The notes beneath the pieces were generated by a model. The model ran no database searches. It was not told the DNA's origin and was given only the letters and a program-made list of their open reading frames with translations. Made by a program: the position numbers and the translations under genes. 64,000 nt of DNA from Mimachlamys varia. Lineage: Eukaryota; Mollusca; Bivalvia; Pectinida; Pectinidae. The stretch spans positions 33,981,426 through 34,045,425 of the forward strand of contig OX392534.1 in NCBI GenBank assembly GCA_947623455.1. The letters run 5' to 3'. Below are positions 49,701 to 58,700 of this stretch, piece by piece. Position 1 is the stretch's first letter, and each line of letters begins with the position of its first letter.

Positions 49701-52700
49701 CTTTATCATACAGTGATATACTTTATCATACAGTGATACTTTATCATACAGTGATACACTTTATCATACAGTGATATACTTTATCATACAGTGATACACT
49801 TTATCATACAGTGATACACTTTATCATACAGTGATACACTTTATCATACAGTGTTATGCTTTGTCATACAGTGATACACTTTATCATACAGTGATATACT
49901 TTATCATACAGTGATATACTTTATCATACAGTGATACACTTTATCATACAGTGATGTACTTTATCATACAGTGATACACTTTATCATACAGTGATGTACG
50001 TTATCATACAGTGATACACTTTATCATACAGTGATGTACTTTATCATACAGTGATACACTTTATCATACAGTGATGTACTTTATCATACAGTGATACACT
50101 TTATCATACAGTGATATACTTTATCATACAGTGATACACTTTATCATACAGTGATGTACTTTATCATACAGTGATACACTTTATCATACAGTGATGTACG
50201 TTATCATACAGTGATGTACTTTATCATATAGTGATATACTTTATCATACAGTGATACACTTTATCATACAGTGATACACTTTATCATACAGATATATACT
50301 TTATCATACAGTGATATACTGTTCTGTTGTTTCAGGTTTACATGAGGCAGCATCAGCTCTACAGAAGGAGGCTTCCTTACCATTTTGTTCTACGATTCCG
50401 CAACTCCATTCAACCAGCCCGCATTTCTTTTCCACGCCTCAACACACACCAAAACTGGTAAGTTTCCACCCTCAACAGAATACAGGTATATATTACATCT
50501 TCCAAGGCTTTTCCCTTTCACAAACCCCACATGTGTCAAACAGTTCGTACATAATCAACCAAAAAAAAGTTTCTACGCCTCACAACACACCAATACTGGT
50601 AAGTTTCCACCCCTCACCACACACCAATACTGGTAAGTTTCCATCCCTCACAACTCACCAATATTGGTAAGTTTCCACCCCTCACCACACACCAATATAG
50701 AAAAGTTTCCATGCTAACAACACACCAATACTGGTAAGTTTCCATCCCTCACAGCACACCAAAACTGGTAAGTTTCCATCCCTCACAACACACCAATATG
50801 GAAAAGTTTCCATGCTAACAACACACCAAAACTGGTAAGTTTCCACCCTCACCACAAACTAAAACTCGAAAGTTTCCACCCCTCACCACACACAACAAAT
50901 AGTGAGTTCTGCTATCTCACCAGGTCATCACACACCCATTGTTGTTTATATGTTAATGTTTTCTGTATATTCTAGGTCAGGAGATATATTCTGACTGATC
51001 TTGCAATGATTATATATAATTCACATGATGTGTTTGGACTGAGGCTTATGACATGTGCAGTATAAATTGAGTGAGATGCTTAGTCAGCTGAGTGCTAGAA
51101 AAGAAACCTTTTCCTCTCTGACACACAAGAATTTCATGCAGAATATGTAAATGATGATAATATGAGCAATTTCAGTTGGATTGATTGCTATATGTTGATC
51201 TTTACAGGGTCGTCAAATTTGTCCGCCAAACAACCAATCAGCTTCAAGCAGTCATGTAAACCAGCCAATCACGGTCAACACATCACACAGTCAGACGGAG
51301 AATTGCTCCACACCAGGAACCAGTACAGCAGGCAGCTCGGGACACATACGTTTTACCATCGGCAGGCCAGCCCATCCGTCCCCTTCCAACATGACTCAAA
51401 GCAAGGTAGAAAAATCCTTTACCATGGGCAGGCATCCTCCCTCCTCGAATATAACTCAAAGTAAGGTATTAAAAATTCTTCACCATGGGCAGGCCAGCCC
51501 ATCCATACCCCTCCCAACATAACTCAATGTAAGGTAGGAAAATAGGCAGGCTGGCCCATCCTTACCCCTCCAACATAACTCACAGCAAGGTAGAAAAATC
51601 TTTTACCATCAACAAGCCGGCCCATCCTTCCCCCTCCAACATAACTCACAGCAAGGTAGGAAAATACTTTACCATCAAGAGGCCGGCCCATCCTTCCCCT
51701 TCTGACATAGCTCACAGCAAGGTAGAAAAATTCTTTACCATCAACAGGCCAGCCATTCCGTCCCCCCTCCAACATAACTCACAGCAAGGTAGGAAAATCA
51801 TCTCAGTCGTTAGTGTACAGTAGGTTCTGAGTTGATTAGGGTACAATTAGCACTGGTTTATTTGTAAAATTTGCATGATATTCAAGGCTTAGTGTAATTG
51901 ATGATCTTTCATCTCTCTACAATATTGATACCAAACCAAAGAAGCTTTATAATGATTGGTGTGATACAGGGAAGGTTCAACATCCATCCGACACATAGTA
52001 CAATTACTGTATCACAACTATTCATTTGCTGCTTCATACATGCTGGGTATGTGTGTAACAAAGCATATGCCAATACATTGTATCTCTGGAATGTCAAAAC
52101 ATTTAAGAGATGGTTGAAAAAGTTGGTTTTGATTCATGCAAATTTAATTTTAGGGACATATTGATTATTAACCAGAAAAAGCATTCCGTCAATAATGAAA
52201 TGTCTTAATTACTTGAAATTCTGTTTAAATATTTCTGATTCGTTGGTCGAAAAAATTTTGTTCAATAGTCTTGACACTGTGAACATTACCGTATGTTTGG
52301 ATTTGTAGATGCAGCCGTCTCGATGCCGATTTAACCGGGAAAAGGAGGGAGGCCTGGGAAGTCCAGCGCTACGAAACAGAGGCACCCTGGGTAAAACAGG
52401 CGGGGAGTTTGAGATGACTCTGGACAAGATCGTGACTGAATACTTACGGAAACAGCATGCTTTATGTCGGAACCCTGTAGCCACGTGTCCACAGATGTCT
52501 CTGTTTCAGTAAGTTATAAACTTTGACTGTCGTTTGATCTTTGAGGTATAGTTTATTAGTTTTTCCATGTTTTGAATGGTACAAATTTATGAAAACAGAT
52601 TAACTGGCTTCTTGGTAGGTTGAATTTGTTTAATTTTGTTGACCAAGATTTAAACAGATTTTTCTTAAAATTTCATATATTTTACATCAGGCTTTTCCCT

Positions 52701-55700
52701 TTCACAATACAGTAAACCCCACTTACTTGAACCCAGTTTACTCGAAAACCCCACATGTGTCAAACAGTTCGTACACATTCAACCAACCTCGGATTAGTCG
52801 AACTATTGATCAGGTCCCCACAAGTGCGAGTAAGTGGGGTTTTACTTTACTCTACTGTTTTACCAGTGCTGTAGGTAGAAACACATGTAGACTATGAAAT
52901 AAAGCAAGAAAATTAAATTTCCATGTTAAAATGCATGACCAAATTATCCAAGGAATTTGGAACAGAAATGTAGTTCCATGCAAACCTCTACAAGCTGGTT
53001 TTTGGGAGGATAAAAATGAGTTACTTTATTTATTCATGTAGACCACATCGATGTCCGGAGCCGCGAGGGAAGAGGAGTGCTCCAGCGAACTTCACCTCAC
53101 GTTTCTTCAACAGCCAGGTCAGATACTACTAACGCATGTTTCCTGTATAGACAGAGAGAAATCCTTACCAATTCAAAATGTCCGATACTGACAGGCTTCT
53201 TTTAAACTCATCGTAGTGTTTACTGATTATTGAACTTTTTCTAATGTTACAATAATTCATTGAAATAGTAATATCTTACTCCGAACGTTGAGTGTCAGAA
53301 TAAGATCAAGTTTTAGTCCAGAACAATCGCAGGAAAGGCCACCAGAGCTTATGCCTTAGTGTGTGGTCCGTCGTTCATCGGTCCAGTGTCAACTTTTAAC
53401 TTTAAACAACTTCTACTCCAAAACTGAAAGGCCCAGTCTAGTGATACTATGTCACAAAGTACTTTCAAAATATTTCCCCATGATTGCACAAATATCTAGG
53501 GGAGCAATACAAGACTTCTGGGGCTTCTTGTTAAAAAAATTTGATCTGAAATAGAATTAGAGTTAGCACTTTTATGTTATTTTCACTTCATTTTGTTTAT
53601 GTTTACTGATTTCTCTAACTTTCAGATACAACCAAGATACGGGGGTCTTGAAGGTGCTAGTGCAAATAATAAATTCATCTACAGCAGGTAGGCAACTTTA
53701 TGTGCTTTAACCTCACCTGGTCCAATGGACCAGTAAGCTTATGCCATTGCACACTGTCTAGTGTTTGTCAACTATTCCTAAAAATCGCTAATGGTCATGA
53801 ACGACTGAATGAATTTTGACCAAATTTGGTCTGAAGCATCCTTGGGGTAATGAGACTAAATTTTCATTTTGTATAAATGGTGGAAATCCTGTATATGAAA
53901 AAATTTTGTATTAATAGAAGTTTTGAAATCAAATAGTTTTTAAAATATATTGTATTATAGAGAGTTTGCTTTATATATGCTTTGACTGCTGAAATACTAT
54001 ATTTAGAATAGGAAATGGGATATTGTTATTGTAAATTCTGATTAAAACTTGTCCTGTTTAACAGATTTCGACCTATTAAAACTTTCAAAGATGGTGAAGA
54101 CAATTTCGGCTTTACCTGTTGTGCATTTGCGGTAAGTGAACACCAGACTTGTATAATGTTGAGATTAATTACGATATGAGCTAGTTATAGAAACCACCCA
54201 AAAAAACCCTATTCATATAATTTTAGAAGCCATCCCATTCTGCATGTGGAAGTGTTTTTACATCCTTGTTGAAAACCCTTTAATTTTTGCATATTGAAAA
54301 ATAACTGATTCTACTCTTTTGTCTGTCAGGTAAAATATTGTTTTCTGTTGATATTGACGCAGGCCATGAAAACGTTCACTCATACTTTTAAAATTGTGAA
54401 AATCTGAACTTTCATCTAGACTTACTGATAGTCATATCTGGAAATATGTTGTCAGAAATAATTCATATCTACTTTCATTGTTTTCACATGTGAAGTTTAG
54501 AATGTAGGAGAAATGATTGTTCATACAATACCAGTAAAAAGTACAATAAGTCCTGATTAAGTTGCTGTGATCCTTTTACTTTCCAGCCAACACAGCAGCA
54601 TTTGATATTAGGTACCTACACTGGAGATCTGAAATTGTTCAGTGTGGTTTCGGACGAGGTGAGTGCTCTCCAGAATTTGAAGCAATCGGATATTGTAGAT
54701 AAATTGCTGTGTTGACCAGTCTACTATATATTAAGGACATTGAATGTCAAATTTGATATAATTAAGGTTAGATTCATGACTTAGAGAAAAAAAGGAGGGA
54801 AAATATTTCCTTTATTAAGAACAAATGAAGATCATCAATGGTGGGCATCAAGATCCCTCTGGGATCTCTTGTTATTACAATTATTTATTGAACAACATGT
54901 TTTATTTCAGGAGCCAATTAGCCTAAGTGCTCACACATCTCCCATAACGAAATGTCAACCATCCAGGGTAGGTAACTCTTAACATCTAGAAATCTCCTTT
55001 TATAATTGTGTCAATTACGTTATTTGTAAATTGTATACAGTAAACATACTTACTTTGGTGCATTCAAATTTTAGCACAAAACTTAATTTAAACAGATTAG
55101 CGCAGTGAAAAATTGCTGTAATCACAATATGTGCCATAGAAAGCAATGAACAGAAATCACAATTAGCACAATCATAATTTTGCGGAAAATTTTCAGCACA
55201 AAAAACATTAAAAAAGATTACCCTTAAAATATTAACACTTACTTATTGGTCTACAAGATGGCGCTTGATTTTAAAGCATGTCAAATATGTACATGTATAT
55301 GACACTGGTATATTTCTGTGTACAGGATGGGGGGCTAGTCCTGACATCCTTCGAAGTGGAGTGGGAAAACATGCACGGCTCAAGTCTGTGGAGCTACGGA
55401 GATGTCCTGGACAGCAAGTACGTAACCGTAAGGCATGATGGGTAATCGTAATGGGATCAGCAACAAATTCATATGTATCATCTCCACAGTGAAATGTGAG
55501 AGGTTGTCAGCAATGTTGTCTCCCTGTCTTTTGTTTGACTATATTGAGGGTGGATAAAAGGCGAGAAATTGTTCATTTAAGTAGGTGAAACTTTGAGATG
55601 TAATTTGAGTATACAGTATAACTTGCCTAAACCGACCCCTGAACTTGTCTAAACCGACCTCTGTCTGATCTGAATCCCTGTCTGTTCTGGTCTTACAGTT

Positions 55701-58700
55701 CGGCCCCAGCCTTTTTATCAAACCTCTACAAACCAGACACCTGTGTAAACTGGCCAAAAAATAAATTTGGTCCCAATGACAACCGGTTAAGACAAGTTAC
55801 ACTGGGTGTATATCACTTTCAGGCACCAAGGGGCAGTTGTTGGTTACAGGGTAGCTTTATGGTTACAGGTAGATAACATTATATTACGTGGCTTTCTGTT
55901 ACAGGTATTCATTTGAGGATTACTATGTCGAGTTTAGCAAACACATTGAAGACAGAATTGTCGGCACCAGGCATGAAACTGCCCACGTAAGTCTGCTCAT
56001 CACACTGTTATTTCTATGCATGTTTAGTGCCACACAATACTGAGGAACAGAGACCAGGAATTGGTGATGTCATCCTGACCCGTACTAAGTTAATATGACC
56101 TGTGCTTAGGAATATTAGATATCAAAAGTTTCCTGACACAAATATTCAATTATTTATTAAGCTAGGTATCCACCTGTGTCAGGAAAAGAATTTCAGTTAA
56201 ATGACGTCATAAGTGAACCATGTGCTATGTCTCGAAAACCACTGCTTTCATACTTTTATGAAAATCATTTCTTCTGGTATTGTTCATACATGGGCTGCAG
56301 CGCAAATGTAAATATATCCCTATATACACATATCAGTGTGACACCCATGACATTGTGGGAACCTTGTTATCCCTAGATAAACATATCAGTGTACATGTGG
56401 GTCCAGATCTAAGATTATCCTGACCTTGTTCCACAGATCTATGATGTGGCTACAGGTCGCCAGCTGCTGAAGCTTTTCGATGCTGACAAGGCCAACAACT
56501 ACCAGCTGAATCGTGCGACCTTCAACCCCACTGATGATATGGTGCTCAACGACGGAGTATTATGGGATGTACGATCAGGGAAGTCCATTCACAAGTTTGA
56601 CAAATTCAACCAATTTGTGAGTGGAGTTTTCCATCCGATGGGACTGGAGATTATTATCAATTCAGAAGTTGTATCCTTTGATAAATATTCTGTGCAAGTA
56701 CTGTACTGTACTCTAATAGTTGAAATTAAGTTACGAACTAACAGGGCTTTGAAAACATGTTCAAGAATTTCAAGAATTATCAAAATTGATCTCCAAATTA
56801 AAACATATATACAGTCAACTTCGAAAATAAGGAAGTCTGGAACAACGAAATTTCGGCAATAACAAAGTAAATTTAAAGTCCCGATTTTCACTCTTATATA
56901 TCTTGTGTATTGTTTTACTGAAACAACGAAGTCTGAAATAGTGAATTAACTGAAACAACGAAGTGATTTTCCAGTACCCATCCGCTTTTTTACCTGTAAT
57001 AGCGAAATAATATACCAGGTTGACAGAAATTCCAATCAAATTAAAGCTACGTTCTGTGTTCACTTGTCTCGGTTTTGTGACCACGAGTTGGTGGTGCGTT
57101 TGAATAGGTCACCTGGGTACTCATACACGTATCAATATAAAATAAACTATGATCATGTTGTTACTTCTGTATGTCTTATCATTGCTCATACATAAAACCT
57201 TGTATTTGGGAATAGCGAATTCCTGATATAACGAAATTATTTCCATGGTCCCTAGTAATTCGTTATAAACGAAGTTGACTGTACTAGGTATAGTGAAGGG
57301 AATTCCATCATGTTATCGGGGATCAACCACCACCCACCAAGACTTTCCGTAGATCATCAGTAAATTCCAAATTCAGTTAATATGCGAATCCAAATTTAGA
57401 AAAGTGAGGTCAATTTGGTCATGTGTGAGATGAAAATAGAAATATGGGATCTATATGCAAAACGTCAGCAAACCTGAGACCAAGGATATAGCGAATGATA
57501 ATCTAGGAAAACAATATGTCATTATATGTAGTATTCCCCGAGATGAGATTATTAGGCCTGGTAAAGCCACTCCAGGTCTCGTGTTTCTGTAAATGTTTGT
57601 CCCTAACTGTGGTGCCAGTGGGATATGAGGACGTATCATCTTCTACATACCGTACCCTCCCTCGACCAGTGTCAGATTCACTTCAATCACAACGGCAACA
57701 TCATGTACGGTGAGTAGAAAAAATGTATGATAATCTGAATCACAACAGCAACATCATGTACAGTGAGTAGAAAAATGTTTGATATTCTCAATCGCAACGG
57801 CAACAATTTCCGATATTCTCTCATTTATCAACCAGTCATTTCCAGCTACTCTGATAATGAGAACATGTTGACCGATAGGTAAAATCTTCATGTGAATTTT
57901 AACCGACTGCACTGACTTTTCACTGACGATGCTGAAAAAGTTGGATTGGATGGTGAAAAGTCAGCATGGTTGGTGAAAAGTCAGTGTGGCTTGTGAAAAA
58001 TCAATGTGGACGAGCAAAGTCACAGCTTTGTAGTCACCTGTGAGACATGACAGTAGACAGATTTATTAATTTACGTGTATTTGGTTAAAAAAATGAAAGA
58101 TTTATTTCTCAAAAGTTTCATAATATCACTCACATTTCACATTTGTGATATTGAAGAAGATTGGTAAAGAAATACAGAAAATGATACTGGAATAGACAAA
58201 ACTGCTCCATCAGTCACCATGTCAGTACATGGAAGTTTGAACAAAGTAAACCACTTCCAACTTTGATATTTTAGAATCTGTTTAACATGACGTTAAGTTA
58301 CAATTGATAGTGTACAGTGAAACCCCACTTACTGGAACTCGCAGGGACCTGAACAATAGTTTGAGGGTAGTCGGTGGTGCAGTGGATAGTGCACTTGCCT
58401 TTCACCAAGGCGGCCGGGGTTCGATTCCCTGACTGGACGTGAAAAGTTATGGGGTCACCTGCCCGACCATGTGGGTTTTCTCCGGGTACTCCAGTTTCCT
58501 CCCACAATAAGGCGCACTAACATCCGGGCCTACAAGAGTGATTAGTATAAGTTGGATAACCTGTTTCATAATTGTTGTAAAATAAATAAAGTTTATATAA
58601 TAGTTTGAGGAACACATTGTATTCAAGTAATCCAAAGTTGAAAACGTACAAACTCGGTTGGGACCTGGAACTGTTCGACGAATGAGGGGTATTCAAGTAA

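Noticed and set aside
56671..56862. Extension of DCAF1 exon 31 beyond 56670
   Set aside because: The frame stays open, but the next conserved residues (WDMR...) are in exon 32 and join exactly after Val at 56670; the extra sequence enters a MITE.
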